Of a stretch of 64,000 bases of DNA, positions 34,151 through 49,500 are shown piece by piece (the first letter of the stretch is position 1; every line of letters starts with the position of its first letter). The stretch is taken from contig NW_002060943.1 of NCBI RefSeq assembly GCF_000150275.1, forward strand, positions 5,855,950 to 5,919,949. The letters run 5' to 3'. A program made the translations under genes and the position numbers. The stretch is from Trichoplax adhaerens (lineage: Eukaryota; Placozoa; Uniplacotomia; Trichoplacea; Trichoplacidae). The notes under the pieces were generated by a model. It did not search any database, had not been told where the DNA came from, and saw only the letters and a program-made list of their open reading frames with translations.

Positions 34151-37100
34151 TTACATATGGCGCAGCTTAAGCATGGTGAAATGGATGATTTTAGCATCGT
34201 TTTTAATACCTTGTCTAGCTTTACCAGAACGAGGAATCTTTAATTTAAAGATTAATCAGGTTGTATCTTAATGAAACTATGAGTAGAATTCATGATAACG
34301 ATAGAGTAGAGCTTTTATTTGACGTCTTTAATCTTACTGATGGCTAGCTGACTGAATCATAAGCATCAGCATTACATAGGATAACGGACTACGCAAAGGG
34401 GCTTCGATCAAGCATATAGACTACAGTATAGTTTCAGTTCTATTGTTTGGGGCTTGTCATAATAAATGGCCATCATCGCTTAGCCAAACAATATTTACGC
34501 CGCCATTCTACTTCACTACGACTTTTCCACTTGAACTAATTAATGATGACCTATTCTAGATTAAATTGCTATCACTATTGTAGGACAAATTAGACTCCAA
34601 AAACTATTAACTAAGCCAATGATTTTTATTAATATCACTAAAACTGTCTCATTTATATAGAATTATTGCTGCACTTGCTCGCTCTCCTTTCTACAACCTA
34701 GTCAAGAATCTTCGTTCGACATTTGTACAGTAGTTAACTTGCGTCATAGTAAGAATGGACTTGGATAACAACTGTAAAAATAGAATAGAGAGAGAATGAC
34801 CACAGGAATAATTCTATGTTGTAGCCTTGAATATATATTCAGGATGAATTAGTGCGTGTCATCATGTTCTACCCGCTTCAAATACTGTAGAATGGGATAT
34901 GTCCATTTTGAACTACTTTCGCTATACCTATATTAGTCGAAATTTTTTTAGGCTAAATTTTCTCCGAGGATACTGTAACATGTAATAATAATAATAATAA
35001 CCACATTTTGACATCTCAGACATGGCAATAGAGCTATCTCTATCATTGCCATGTTAATGATGTAATAATAAATTACGAGTACTGGCTCGCTCGATACGTT
35101 TGACGCGAATTCACTACTTTTCAATCGTCAATCAAGGAATAGACTCATGTAGATTGACATCAAGGTGGATAATCTAAGGGAATATGCGTAATTATCCACT
35201 AATCCTGGTTAATTGCATTGTTTTCAATTCTAGGCTAAGAATATCCTCATCCAGCAGAAATCGTTATATGCCAATGCTTCCATTAGTATTCATAGTAAGT
35301 TACCTAAAAATGTGCTATGTAGTTTTTCCTCAATATTATCAATTATTTTGATCCTAATTAATATTGTATTAATTATATCAAAATTGGATATTAAGATATT
35401 TCCTATAATATAGAACTTGATGACGTTTATTATTCTATTCTATAACTTTCCATTTTAAACTGGTCGAAATTTTAACCTGTAATAGTACTTGTGACAAAAT
35501 CGTCTATAATTATAATCATAATTTTTACACACATACTGCAATATTCGTATGGATAAGATATTAATATTGATAGATGGATAAATATAAGATATCTTCTTCA
35601 GTTATGACTTTATACCGTCTCCCCAATGAAGGTCAATTCTGTCAAGTAGTTTTCTATCTCAAAGTAAATGGCATGACGATAATATAATATTGAAAGAGAA
35701 AAAGAGAAGATTTACAACGAGTGTATCAAATTCTTTGCCTTTGTAATGTTATAATTGTTAAACATACTATCACGACTTACTTGAAAGCCCTACAAAAGAT
35801 TTTATCTTGCTAAAAGTAGAGCATGAAAGCTACCTATCTCCTGATAGGAAATTTGAAATAGATTAATATAATAATGTATTGAAAAAGAAATGAAAAAGTA
35901 TTAAAAACTAAAAACTACTATACCATACGAGACTTATTCTTTAACTTCGTCTACATTATAAAAGTATGTACACGATATAGTCGATCTCTTAATAGAAAGA
36001 TATCAATACAACATAGTATTGAAAGGAAAGAGAAAATTTCAAACTTCTATTATCGTATATTGTACACCATTCTTCCTTTCCACGTTAAATGCTTGTCACG
36101 TTTATACCTTATTCCAATTACGATATGTACATTATACTGTCAATATAATATTATAATACCTTAACTTGAAGAAAGAAGAAAGATATATTCATCTTCTTTA
36201 ACTTTGTGATACCATAAAGTGTAAATACAGCATTATCGTCACACTTTAAACTCTTGGATTGATTTTACCCGTTTTAAATTTATTTTCACCACTTCTCACT
36301 TTTAAAATCTACATCTTAGTATAGTGGCGTCTGAATAAAATAAGAAATAGAAACATACAGATTGCCTATGTCGTATCCTGAAACTTTGTAACATTGTTGC
36401 AACCGTAATATACAGTGGTATTACTTCTAACTAATAATCTTTATCTGATTTGACTCCATTAACTCTGGGTACGAATACTCAATACACCATCATCTTACGC
36501 AGTAATAGTATCATATTGACCCTAATTGATTCAAAAATAGAATAAAGTACAAAATCGAACTGGATAACATTAATAAGCACTTTTACTTTCGTCATTGCTA
36601 TGTTATTGTTAATATTAAATTAATTTAAGATGATGAATGCTGGTAATCAGAAACGGCAATATCTATCTTTATAGTCACTGATTGCAAATCGACACCTTCA
36701 GAAGCAAAACTCCGGTTTTCATGGTCTTTACTAGAACGTTCATGTCTCAATGATATGCAAGGAGTACAATCGGTAAATCATTAAATCATACTAGCATACA
36801 ACTGCAGTTATATTGTCTACTTTATGTCTGCATTCAAAGAAAATGGTGTGATCCTTTTATCTTTATTTTACCTAGCTGAGAAGTCGATATTTTCACTCTA
36901 ATCAGACTTATGTTGTACATTTTTGTGAAAGTTTAAAATTGTTGATCGCTACTAATGCTTACTTTAAAATACGTAACTTCTTTGCAAAGCTTATTACTTC
37001 ATATATATAGTTTTAGGAAATTATATGTTACCGTTACAAATATTAATATTCTCTGCCTATCAAGTACGCTGTAACTATTAGCAAATCTAATTTGATTTTA

Positions 37101-40100
37101 CGTCTGATAAGAAATATTAACTGAGCATATGAATGTATTTTACCGATAATGTGTTACCCTAAGAGATTAGATTATAGCGTAAAAAACGATTTTCTGTATT
37201 AGACCATTACTTATTATGATGCAGTAATATATATGATCAATTAAGTGTTTGAGCTCAAATTTGTAAAATAAAGTGAAAGCAATATCAACCGTTAAAGCAA
37301 TTATCATGGCCATGCAGTGTAAACGCCAGTGAAAGTTACTTTCAGTTCAATGTTAAACATTTATAGCGTATCTGATATTGAATAGAATTTAGAATGCCCC
37401 CGCACTTGGATACTGCAATTACGCTAGCATTAAATTCTATAGGGATATCTACTTATGGTATTATTTCGCGTAAAATATTTCCATGTATTTTTTGTAACTA
37501 AAATAGTAAATTTATTATTACGCGTATATCTATAAAACAAGTACTTAACTTGCGATTAAATGTGTTGTAATAGTGCTGTATTTGAGTCTAATATACCGAG
37601 AACTATATTATTATAGAGCCCAATCATGACAGTATCCATATTTATTTTGTTGTAGTAATTCTATACTTTTTATTTAACATATAATTATAATAACTTGTGC
37701 ATTAATTAGGATGATATCTTTCATTTAGAGAAATAAAAATTTTACCCGTTGCATACACTAAATTGTTTTTATCGGTATAATTCTAAATAAATCTTTATTT
37801 CTCTACAGCAAATGGATGTTAAGCGATTAATGGGAAATGTACCTTTGAATCCAAGAATCCATGCCTCTGAAGTACACAAGTGTAAAGATGATATCTCACT
37901 AACCGTACGTAGCTTTCTTTGTAATTATTTGTAATATGGTTTGTCTTAATTTTAGAGTATTAATTTTAAAATCAATTACTTTTGTAGAACCATGCACTCA
38001 GCAAAGCGCCTACAGTAAGTTAATCTATTCAGTGCTGATAGGACCATTGTAATACCTCAATGATAACTCTTGAACACGTTTAGTACTTTTTCGTTTATGA
38101 GCTACACAATTTGACTAACTCGTTATTTTATCTATTCATATTTAATATCATGATAGATTGCTCCGCCCGCAACGCATGCTACAGTGGATGGTAAAAATGA
38201 CAGTACAACGCCGACAACTAATAACGGAAGTAGATCTGCTCGAGCTGTTAATAACGAACGTACGAATACCAATGATAGCAATCCAGCTGAACCAACTAAG
38301 GTAACATCTACTGATGACAATAAATCGGTAATAATTAACTCTACTATGTTTTGACTCAGTTCCTTAATAGGATTTATACTATAAAGTTAGTTTCTTTTCA
38401 TTAAACTATTTCGTTTTATCTCTAAATTATACGTTTACGAGTACTTAGTTACTGTGAGAAGTTAAAAATATACTTTTTTATACTTTGAAAAGGCAAGTTT
38501 CCAAGTAGCGAAAACAATCAACGAAAGCGTTTATATAGTGGTAATTGAAATTACGCCATTTGTAAGCGCAATATCCAAGCCTGTCCCTAATTCGAATGTT
38601 ACTTTTAATGTAGGAGGTAATGTATATTCACGAGAAGCAAATTTTTAATTTTATTAAAATACCATAATACAATATCTAAATCAAGACCGAGATACTGTAA
38701 TTATGTTATGACGTCACTCTTTACACAGTTACTGAATCTTTCGTCGAATTATTATACGAACTGTAGCTATATAGGAAAATTGTACTTGTATGCACGTACT
38801 TTTAGCTATAGTTAGCTAATTCATTAAGACATAATTTATTAAAAATTGAGCCATTCTTCTTATGTACGTTACAGTGAAACTATCTACCAAAAATCCTACT
38901 GGATATCTAAGTTCGGCTGAATACCCATTACTGCCGGTAGCTGTTCAAATTAATTTGTTCTCAATGCTTAGTTTTGGTTCTTAATTGTTTCATAGTCGTA
39001 TAATTATTTACGTTTCATTTTTACTGGCACAGTTCTACGCGGTTATGTGTAGTATATATAGTATTTATTGCTTCGTCTGGTTGATTCTGTGCGCGTGTCA
39101 GTGGAGAGATCTACTAAGAATACAAGTATGGTTGCGTCATATAATTTTACAATTTTGCAACTACATATTTATTTAATCAATACTAATATTTAATGGTACG
39201 ACATTTTTTCTTGTATTACGCTATTAGTTCTGGATTGGTGGAGTCATTGCTTTCGGTATTAAAAATAGATTACCTTTTCTAATGTACTATTACACTTAAG
39301 GTATACATTCAAATTCATGTAATCTTTAATGTGTGATGTGATTCTTAATGTAGGTATGGTTGAAAAAGCCGTTTTCTACTCTGTTTACAATTTTACTAAT
39401 GGATCTGGTCAAGCAAGTTAGTATGATTAACTTACGTGTATTTTCTTGCTGTTTTCGGCAGATGTTTACAGCTACTAGCTAAAAATGAGTAACCGTTTAC
39501 TACACATATGCTTTTCGCATTGGTAGATCAATCTCTATTGGTTTTTGCTGAACTTATCTCATGCATGAAGCGAACAATAGCCAGAATGTTGGTTATCATC
39601 GTCAGTCTTGGTTATGGAATCGTAAAGTTGGTTTCAATTTGCTGCTGATATATTTCAATACTTTCAAATCACTTTTATCTAAATATTTCGTATTTATTAG
39701 ACCACGCTTAGGACCAATGTTGAATCGGGTGTTGGGTGTTGGCGGTCTTTACTTTGTTCTAAGCATGATAGAAAGCATGATGCGTGTAGTACAAGTTTGT
39801 ATTCTTGTCTATACAGTACAAAATCTCCGTGTTGCTTGAATAGCGTTCAATGAAGATTACCTATGTATGTGACTCCTATTATCGATCTTATAATACAGAC
39901 TAAAGGTGAAGCAACCCAAAAGATATTGTTTGCAAGCCTCCCCTTAGCTCTAGTTGATGCTGGCATATGCTGGTGGATATCCTTTTTATTCTGTTGTTAG
40001 CGTGATGTACTATAAAATGTATCTACTAAACCAGTATTTTGTCATAATTTGTTAATGCCTTAATATTCTGTAAGTATTTATGTCCTTAGTGAAGACAACA

Positions 40101-41322
40101 AGAACTCTACGGTTGCGAAGAAATCAAATAAAGCTGACCCTCTACAGACACTTTACTAATACCTTGATATTTTCTGTACTAGGTATCGATATTTACGAAA
40201 TTAATGTTTTCTCAATATTAAACTGCTAATATGAATATCTGTATACAATATAATACGTTAATGCAACAAACATTAATCTTACCACCCTGCAGTATCGGTT
40301 ATTTTCATGGTGTGGTCGATAAAAACCCATCAAGTTGGTAACTGTATTAAGGTAATTTGTGTAGTCAGAACAACTACAGCTAAACAATAGACTGCATCAA
40401 CTTGATGTAGTATATTATCTCTTCACTATTTTACTAATACTAAGGATTTCTGCAGGATTGGAGAGATTTATGGTTAGATGAAGCTTTCTGGCATGTTCTG
40501 TTTTCTTGTATCTTATTAGTGATTATGGTCTTATGGCGACCAACGCAAAATAATTCGAGGTAATTGTTAGAAATTGTTAAACCGTTACTCTTTTTTGTGT
40601 AAGATATAGAATTAAATGAATATTATTAACACATAAAAGTCATCTATAGACTTGAATGCTACATCAAATTTCTGAGGTATTAACTGACTAGTATCCATGT
40701 GAATGAACTCTTTTAGATATGCATTTTCTCCTCTGACCGATCTCGACGAAGATGATGAGGCCGGAACTGCTTTATCAGAAGCTTTCGGTTTGTATTGCTC
40801 TTTTTCATTAATTACTGTGTATATGTATATATACTCTAGTAATAGAATAAAACCTTACGTAACTTTTTCTATTTAATTTAAATAGATGGAATGAAAATGC
40901 GATCAGTGAATAATTCGTCCACGTCGCGTACTGTTTCTAGAGCTGTATGCCTAAATCGATACGCGCAATTGCATGATATGTTCGAATATGTACTGAAATT
41001 TAAATACTATTTTCATAGGAGGACGATTTGAAGTGGGTCGAGCAAAATATACCAACTTCCGTTGGAGATGCGTAAGTTTAAAATTTCATTTCGTTGTACG
41101 TGATTGACTTTTGTTACTATTATTTTAATATCGACAAAATTTTATTAATTAATTTTATAGTGGGCTGCCAAGTTTACTAGACTCGGATGAGGTTACTGAA
41201 TGCATTAAAATCGCCTTAGTCTTATTTATGTTTAATTGCTACGATATGGCCAATAACTTTTTAATTTATTCTTCGCTTAGGAAATCATGACGACAAAATT
41301 TGAAATGTCAAAAATGGAATAA
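34146..41322 (+). CDS. TMEM87: TMEM87-family Golgi seven-transmembrane protein (GOST family)
   Basis: Golgi membrane protein with a luminal N-terminal domain and seven helices. Exons: 34146..34259, 35234..35294, 36675..36772, 37809..37904, 37988..38014, 38157..38327, 38493..38616, 38875..38936 (end uncertain), about 38990..39125, 39228..39255, 39354..39416, 39527..39626, 39701..39794, 39899..39992, 40090..40182, 40293..40351, 40456..40559, 40717..40787, 40886..40944, 41019..41071, 41161..41191, 41281..41322; about 590 residues (human TMEM87A 555). A signal peptide ([16 protein letters not shown]) starts the protein. Family landmarks: [110 protein letters not shown], and the C terminus [34 protein letters not shown], nearly as in vertebrate TMEM87A. 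A or B paralogy cannot be told. The join into the first helix exon (38936 to about 38990) is the one unresolved junction. Confidence 0.93.
35021..35053. repeat. Imperfect hairpin in TMEM87 intron 1
   Basis: CATGGCAAT ... ATTGCCATG arms enclosing AGAG-CTAT-CTCT, flanked on both sides by direct copies of TGTAATAATA. It may be a degenerate short inverted-repeat element. Confidence 0.35.
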
Positions 41323-42606
41323 GCCGAGAATTTAGTGCATCGTTTTATCATCACAGTGTTGCATAGAATCAAATCTAAACTAAAATTGTGTAAAGATCTT
41401 TAGCTCTCGATTGCTTCTTGGAAATAGCTCGCCTTAAAATTTTATATGATCAATCCTAGTCTTTAATAATTGTAATTTAAATAATGAGACGCACTACGTA
41501 CATTCCCTTCTGATCAATTTATTAAATTTACTATACTTTGGCGCTGTAGTTAGATATATAAACGTTCAGTTGACCTAGGCCTACTTAATAGTACATGAAG
41601 TAACGATTCATTTATTGGCTGTAGCTTAGTGCTAGTTTAACCTGGCAGAAAATTTATTTAAATGTATTGACTTGACTCAATTACCGTATCTTAGTCCTCT
41701 ATCATAATGATTGAACAGTAAAGCCTAACGTGTAAAAAAAGTTACATATTACAACTATGCGTTTATCTCGTATTTCAGAGTACTACTGTTTAATACTGCC
41801 ATTAATGCGCTTATCGTCATTTCATCATAGCTATAAAACGCAAAATGGCTTAAGTTTGCTGGTAATAATTGTATACGGTGATCTAAAATGTCTAGCAAGA
41901 TAGCTTGATTATATCCGATTCTTAACCCTGACAGACAAAATCATTTTCCAATGACAACGATTAATTATTATGGCAATGAAACCTGAATGCTATAAGTCCT
42001 CAATTGCTTTAAGATTTACGTATTCTTTTCTGTATTTTGAATAACATATAGAATACAAAATAGCTTTTATTTCGCTTTAAAATTCTCACGTAAATGTTGT
42101 TATGGAACGTTAAAATATCTTACAATGGATTGCTGAATGAGCAAAGCAAATATCAATCTTCATACAGTAGATATTAACATCTTGTAAAAATAATCATCTC
42201 TATTCTATTTTACGGGGTTATGTGTACAGACTATCGTGTACTGTACTTGGAGATTGAAATAGATTTATGGTAATAAATATTTTTTATGCTCATTAGCATA
42301 GGATTCGTAATCATAAATGTAGTGGTCTCCAACACTTCAAACTGTTGATCTCACGAAAGCTTAATTTACGGCGTAAGGTGATGCATTAAAGCGGAGATGA
42401 ATAAATACACTAATAACACTCATCTACCTAAAACACAGTCGTTTGGATAATTTCTATGCAATGAAGATCGTGTTTTGAATTTACACTGATTATAATAATA
42501 AAAGTCTTCATTTAATATCGAAATTTAAACATTGAAGTATCATTTTACAAGTTTCTCTTAGCTCTTTAGAAAGAGTAGTAACTTTATTATAACATCATAA
42601 GAGGTG
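41323..42606. other. Convergent intergenic region, TMEM87 / dynein
   Basis: About 1.3 kb between two stop codons on opposite strands. It should hold both 3' UTRs; no coding sequence or clear repeat seen. Confidence 0.6.
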
Positions 42607-45600
42607 CTAATCCTCAGGTTGGCATAGCAGCGCAACACCTCGTAGTACCCAATGCTCTGGTGGGTGATCACTTGGTAAATTTATGGAAGTAACAAAATTA
42701 TTCGACAATCCAGTTGAGGAAAGGCTACCAGCTCTTGAGGGTGTAATGTATACTGGACACTCATAAAAATAACGACCTGATTTCTCTTCTTTAATTCGAG
42801 ATATCTGTAAGAAAACAGTCGCGAGAATTTATATTTTGAAAACAAAAGCTTACGAAAATACTGCAATGTAACGACATTAAAGCATCTACATTAGTGAAGA
42901 CCCAAGTGGGCTGCGACTCTTGGTATTGCAAATTAGCAATAATCGCTAGTAATTTACATGAACGGCAGTGCTCAATCTAAGCAACGGTCTCTACTGAAAT
43001 ATTGACTTTTTATTGCATTGACAAGGAGCAACTTCATCATGTAGTAACTTCTTAGAACGATGAGTACATGAATTTCAGTAATGATTCCATTCATAATCTT
43101 ACCTCTACAGCTTTGCATGTGATGGATGGCATCATACTATGCTTTTGTTCTATTTTGGGATCACGTAAAGATAAAAAATCTTCATCCCAGTGAGCTCCAT
43201 CCAGATGTAATCCATATATAATAAAACCATCCAAGATATCCTTCACAAATGAAAAACCAATTCAACTTCAATAACTTCGATGAAAATGCAATATACCCTC
43301 TCTTTATCTTTAGTACTTTATTGTGACTTATAACACTTTGTTTTCTGATTATTTCGTTACCCTGATGGCATCATTAAGCTAACAAAAGCTTTCTAGAATT
43401 TGCTTTATATAATTACATTTTGAAATTACCTGATTGCTGCCGAACTGCTGCGAATTAAAGTCCGAATACATGGTCGAAGTATCCTCATATCCTAAGATGT
43501 TATGTTGAAATTGTATGGTATCAACGGGTAAATTCAATATACGAGCACAATGTTGCAGTGCCGAAGTCAAAAATCCTGAAAGAAGCGACATAATGATTAT
43601 TAAATCAAAAATTTCCCATCGAACCCATGTTGATATACTATCAATGAGTAATTATGGATTATTTGTAATTATAATTATTAGATTTCGCTAAAATTTCTTC
43701 ATCCATAAGAATTTGGGACGCAAAAGAGAATATCGCTACTACAACAGTTTTTCGTAATATAGCTGAAATACCTTGAGGGTAAAAGAATGCCGGCAGCCAA
43801 AATGAATCAGGATACCCTTTAAAATTGGAGCTAGTATCGAATGTGTACTTTGTCGAGGTAATGGAATCACGCGATGGAAGCCTGGAATGGCTACTACTAC
43901 AAAAGAACAACGCGCAGGAATTATACAATTATACGTTAAAGATTTCCCACGCTTTTAAAATTAACATCTGAGTTTTTTATAACCAAATTAAAATATGTAT
44001 CACAACATGAACATTACTATCGTACAGCTCACTACCTTATATCTGCTTTGGAAATTTCAGATCTGACAGAAGAGACAGTTGCACTAATCAGACTATTCTT
44101 CTTCCTAACTTGCGAAGCTTCCATGGCTAAATCCAACCAGTACTGTATAAAATCTATACGTCGAATCAGATCCGTTACCCAAGAGCCTAATCGTCTACTT
44201 GATTCGTAACAAACAGCCTGAAATATAATAATATACATGTAATTTAGGAAACAAAAATACTGGTACCAAAGCATAAAGAAAGACTTTTACAATTTTAGCA
44301 ACTATAGTTGCCACATACCATCCATAATTTAGGAACCCGATTTCTCAAGAGTGCAACATATGTCTGCTCTAATTCTTCTGACATAATTACTCGCCCTTCT
44401 ATACCTAGTTTGAGTGCCTTTAATGTTTGATGAACCTTGTGCAATAACCTTTGTGGCGGAAAAAAGAACTTTATTAGGCTTAATACATGAACATCAATTC
44501 CATAATAACGATTCAGTAAACAGCATCTTCATTCACAACTAATACAGTATTTTACCTATTGAAACGCACACATTCCAGTTTTAAAGCAGTATCTAAAGCT
44601 GTGTAAGGTGTAAATTCTTGTTGGAAAGGTTGATAAAATAAACGCTGTTCTGCTAGTACTGCCAGGTCATCATGTGCCGCACCAATAGCTGCAGTTGGCA
44701 AACCATATTTCGTTTGATTTTGAGTTATGACTAAATTGATTTCTAATGGTATCGTACTCTGCATTTCTTCAAGGATTTGTAGAACTATTCCATCGCTACC
44801 TTGATCATACCTGTGTTTAGATTAGCACGTCACAAAAAACATACTTTTATTAATATCACGCGATAATCTTATAGCTTTTAAGAAATATAAGTTTTATTTT
44901 TAACCTATATTGCTTACCCAGCTATTTTCTGCCCATGTGAGTCAATAGCTTGCAATACCTCCACAATCAATTTACCTTGAGTTAACAAGAAAGTTTTCTC
45001 AGCAGTTTGATGCATCCCAAATACCTCTGACGAATCTGTTGGTGGCAAACTTTCTATATATTCAATACATTCTGTGAAGCTAGCATCTGTCCGAATAGGT
45101 CGATAAACCTACGATAGTAATGAAGCCATATTATATTTTGCAAAAATAATTTCTAAGTAAACATTTACAAATGCTTTTACTAGCCTTCATACGTAATATA
45201 AATATGCAATTATTCATAGTAACATAATAGCAATAGAATACTACTCTCCTTACAAATAAGAAAAATAAAGCACTTTAATTTAAAGTGTCTACGTAATATT
45301 ATAGCGTTAATCAGCAAAATTATATCTTACCTGGTTTGATGTATAAGAATAATGATCTGTAACACAGTCTCTTCCGCAAAATTTCGTTAAAATCCCTCTC
45401 AAGCATCTTCTATCCCACTCATCAGTTACGCGCCCTCCATAAGCCAACTCTCCAATTAAGTAATGAATTTTATCCCAAGGTGTATCTTCCTCTGATAGCA
45501 ACATTCGCAATAACTGAATAGAAACCTTAGGTAAACATTAGAAATTATATCGAGTTAATTAGAAATAGTGATAAGAGTGCATATTAATAATTTGATGCTA

Positions 45601-46520
45601 CATTCCGCGGGATACCGTAGTAGAACGGTATTCTAAAAAATTATTATCGCATCTGCAGATTTTTATTCAATATTGAAATTAATTAACCTCTAAATCAGAA
45701 GTGCTAAATTCGTAAGGAATATTCCATCCCAGTGGTCCATATTTCTTCCTTTCAAGAACAACTGCATTAAAGAAGCACAATCCAAAGAGAACTTTTTTCC
45801 AAGCAGGTCCAGTATGGTGATCTTCGAATGACTCCTCATAAATTAAGCCACTGTTAAATGACTGCAGCAAATTAGCTTTCAGACCTTGCGGTGGTTCAAC
45901 ACTGATCTACAATTAATAAATTTTGCAGATATAAAAATTACTCCATTAATGTTAAAGTACATTGATATGACATAAAAAAATACTAAAATGCTAATTCAAA
46001 ATTTGCTACAAGATTCATTCAGCATTAAAATAGCCTATGAAATATCGAGATTATAAGTATAACATACTTTCAACCCGGCTTGCAAGATATCAACTGGAAA
46101 GAATGGATCAGGCTTGGAGCTTAGCCAAAGTCGAAAGTAGGGATCAATTGTGTCACTACCCGATACAATCCTACCCGATAATCATAGTCATAAGTTATTC
46201 GTAAGGAATCGTTTTTTAACCTATTTACTTATATTCATTCAGTAATCACAATCCATCATCATATCGAATTGCTCAGACTTATTTACTAGAGTGATTGGTT
46301 ACATGACTCACTCATCAACAATTCGGCGTAACTCTGGCATGAAAGATTCTGCAAGATGACAATTTTGTAGTAAAACCCATCGTCCATTCTGCTGGGAGCA
46401 GGCTTTATTTATTAATTCGACAGCTCTAGGACCTTGGCCACGACCTAATGATACGATATCAATATTGGTAATAGAACCAAACTTGTCTCTAGCAAATCTC
46501 TCCAATATGGAAATGGGATC
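42607..46520 (-). other. Dynein C-terminal domain exons
   Basis: In order: about 46308..46515 ([20 protein letters not shown]), 46080..46170 ([20 protein letters not shown]), about 45690..45905 ([32 protein letters not shown]), about 45330..45515, about 44930..45110, about 44560..44812, 44330..44460, 44035..44218, about 43770..43900 ([16 protein letters not shown]), about 43430..43575, about 43100..43245 and about 42607..42805 (final). The GQGP motif and the FW...F.PQG segment are typical of axonemal chains. Confidence 0.85.
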
Positions 46521-49500
46521 GCTGCCTATTATTCGTGATCAATAAAATCATTTTATAAATTAAGCAATGATCAATGATATGCGCTTGTGATATACTGGAA
46601 TGATGATACTTTTAGTAGATGATGTAAAATTGCATTTGCAGTAACGTTATTCAAAAATTGAATAAAAATCTACAGATTTTATTCACCTGGCGAAAGTAAA
46701 AAAATTAATGGTGTTTTACAGTTTGATTGCTTATAGATTTCTTTTATGTCAAAACCACCAGCAGATATTAAACTATTGCCCATTGATTCTTCGATATAAT
46801 ACCAAATTGAAAGACTTAAAACATCTGGTCTTAGAACTTTAATCAAAATCAATCGATGGAAACAAGATAAATTGCTGACTTGAAACGGATTTTCTTCCTT
46901 GGAGATATCACTACTATCTATTTTGTCAGGGTTAGCGAAAAAATGAAGAATAAATAATTACTAAAGGAAATGAATATTTAGAAAATCTAAACCGGATTAG
47001 AAGTTGACTCAAGATAAACTGTCATCTTGCAGAAGGCATCATAGGATATTTATCTAACCTATCTTGTATATTCTAAAAATTATATTAAAAGCCTACAAGG
47101 TCAATGTTTCTAATTACGGTATTTTTTAGCTATTTGCAACAATTTCAGCAATAGAAAAATCTAAAAGTTAAATTAATTTGCATTAATAATTACTTATATA
47201 TCAACATTACCTTCGCTAACTGTACTACTGGTATCATTGGTTTCTGATTGCTCATTAGACATTTCCGTAACATTGCCTTTGAGTTTAAAATATGGAATTT
47301 CAGATTTCGAAAATGCTTCCCAAAATCCTTTATTATTCAATATGTGATCGGTAAGACCATGGAATTCTATCATTCTCTTGGCTAACTCGCGACATTCATG
47401 CCATGCAGACTGTATAACATTATTACACATTAAGGTGAAGACTAAGCATATTCAAATGTAATTAGAGTGTTTAACATGCGATTTCACATGATGGACAATT
47501 TTAAAACAATTTGTAATAACACTTACATCTGTAATCCACCTAACTGGAGATGGGCTAAAATGTCCAGTATGAAACGATAGCTGCTTTGAATCACTATGGC
47601 TGAGTGGATTTCGCTTTTTTTCTTCAAATAAATGGGTATCCTTAGTGGCGTAATGTGCGCCATGTAAAAAGGTATTCCACTCCATTTCAGTTATTAATTC
47701 ACTTTTATCCTGCAACTGATCACCACCCTTATGCCACAAATGCAAAGTGACAAGGCAATAAAATTAATAATTACCCAAATGGTAGTGTCCCGCTATATTA
47801 ATGCGCTAATTTTATTCTTACATGATTAGAAGCAAGGATGCGTGTAGTTAAAATAAAGGAAAAGGTTAACTGATGGCGAGAAAATAATCCTTGCGAGACC
47901 AATCGATAGACAGCCATAGTAATTTTATACATTGAGTTCCTTATATATGTCTCAAATTTTTCCTCGGGTTTTTCTTCTTCCTTCACCACATTGTATCCAT
48001 CATTTGTTGGCGTACTACTATGGATTTCTAATTTTATCACATAAGAGAGTAATAATAATTATTAATGTCTAGCAACCATAAAATATCATGGAAGGATTCT
48101 TGTTTCATATCATCACTACAAGAACTCTAAAGTTAAATCTACCAAATGTAAACAACCTGCTTGAATATTTAGAATTCTCCTAGAGCTAGCTCTCCTTTGA
48201 GTTGATGCAGGCGATGAGGCTGGCCGTTTATTTTTAATATTAGAGATACAGTCAGAGAATAGATTGGTAAACCAAGCCAAAGAAAATTGATACATATGAT
48301 TTATAAATGCCAAATCTTGCAAAGCAAAATAGATGATAGCGCCCCTCGTAGCAATCTATTTTAATATAAAGATATTCCAATTTTAATTTATTCAAGAGCA
48401 ATATCATTTCCGAAAGCATGAGATAAGCTCAGAATTAAGATTAAAATTTGCTATCCAGCTAGAGCTCTTAAGTAGAAATTTAAACGATAAAATTCTAAAT
48501 TTCGATAGCGCCTCGAATTGTAGAAGATAGAAAAGAATTTTAAGCAACCGTAAGAGTTACATTAAATGACATCAAAAAGTCACGGATATCACAAAATTAC
48601 TCAATCCACTCAACGTAGATAATTTCAATCAATTACATCTAATAAAAATGAATCGGATTTCTGTGATTTATTGTGCGACTTAAAATGGAAAGGGAAGCAA
48701 ACATACTGCGAAAAAATCTACCCAATTCGATATCAACATTAGTACCATTGCCTATTTTATATTAAAATTAACATCAAACTGTAATTATAGTGTATCCTTC
48801 ACTAAGAGCGAGTAGTTTAGAATAACTTTGACTTACTAATTCAAATTTAAAAGTTAAGGTAAATAATATCCTGAGCTAAGAGCATGCAATATTAAGAAGA
48901 AGGAGAAAAGTTAATTGGATTTCTATGATTTTTAATGCGACTTAAAATGAAAAGGGGAATAAATTCACTGCCAAAAAATCTACCCAATTCTATATCAAAA
49001 TTAGTATTACTGACTATTTTCCATTAAAATTAAAATCAAATTATAATTATAGTATATCCTGCGCTAAATGTGTACAATATTAAATGATTTTGACATACTA
49101 ATTAAAATTGAAAGGTTAAAATAAATAATACTTAGAACTAAGAGCATGCAACATTAAATAATTTCCACTTTCTAATTAGAATTAAGTTAAATAATAATCT
49201 GAAATCATAAAGTGTTCAAAATTATATGCTTTCAATTGCTATTCATATACTAGTAGTCCTATAAAATTTCTCTATCGCTAAGTAAGGCTTTATATTCTTA
49301 AATAAAATGCGTATTTATCACGAATCTTTACCGGAAAAAATTTATTTCTATTGACATCGATTTTTCTCTGAGTGCTTTCAGACTGTGATACTCGCTCTTT
49401 AATAACAGCAGACGTCTTCTTGCTTTCCTCCAACGATGTCACTAAATTTTCATCGTCTAGTATGTTGCCTATTAAAATTTATAATGTACCCGTATTTTAT

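Noticed and set aside
38132-38320. 62-codon open frame (minus) with Leu/Val-rich stretch
   Set aside because: Antisense to the Thr/Asn-rich TMEM87 exon 38157-38327.
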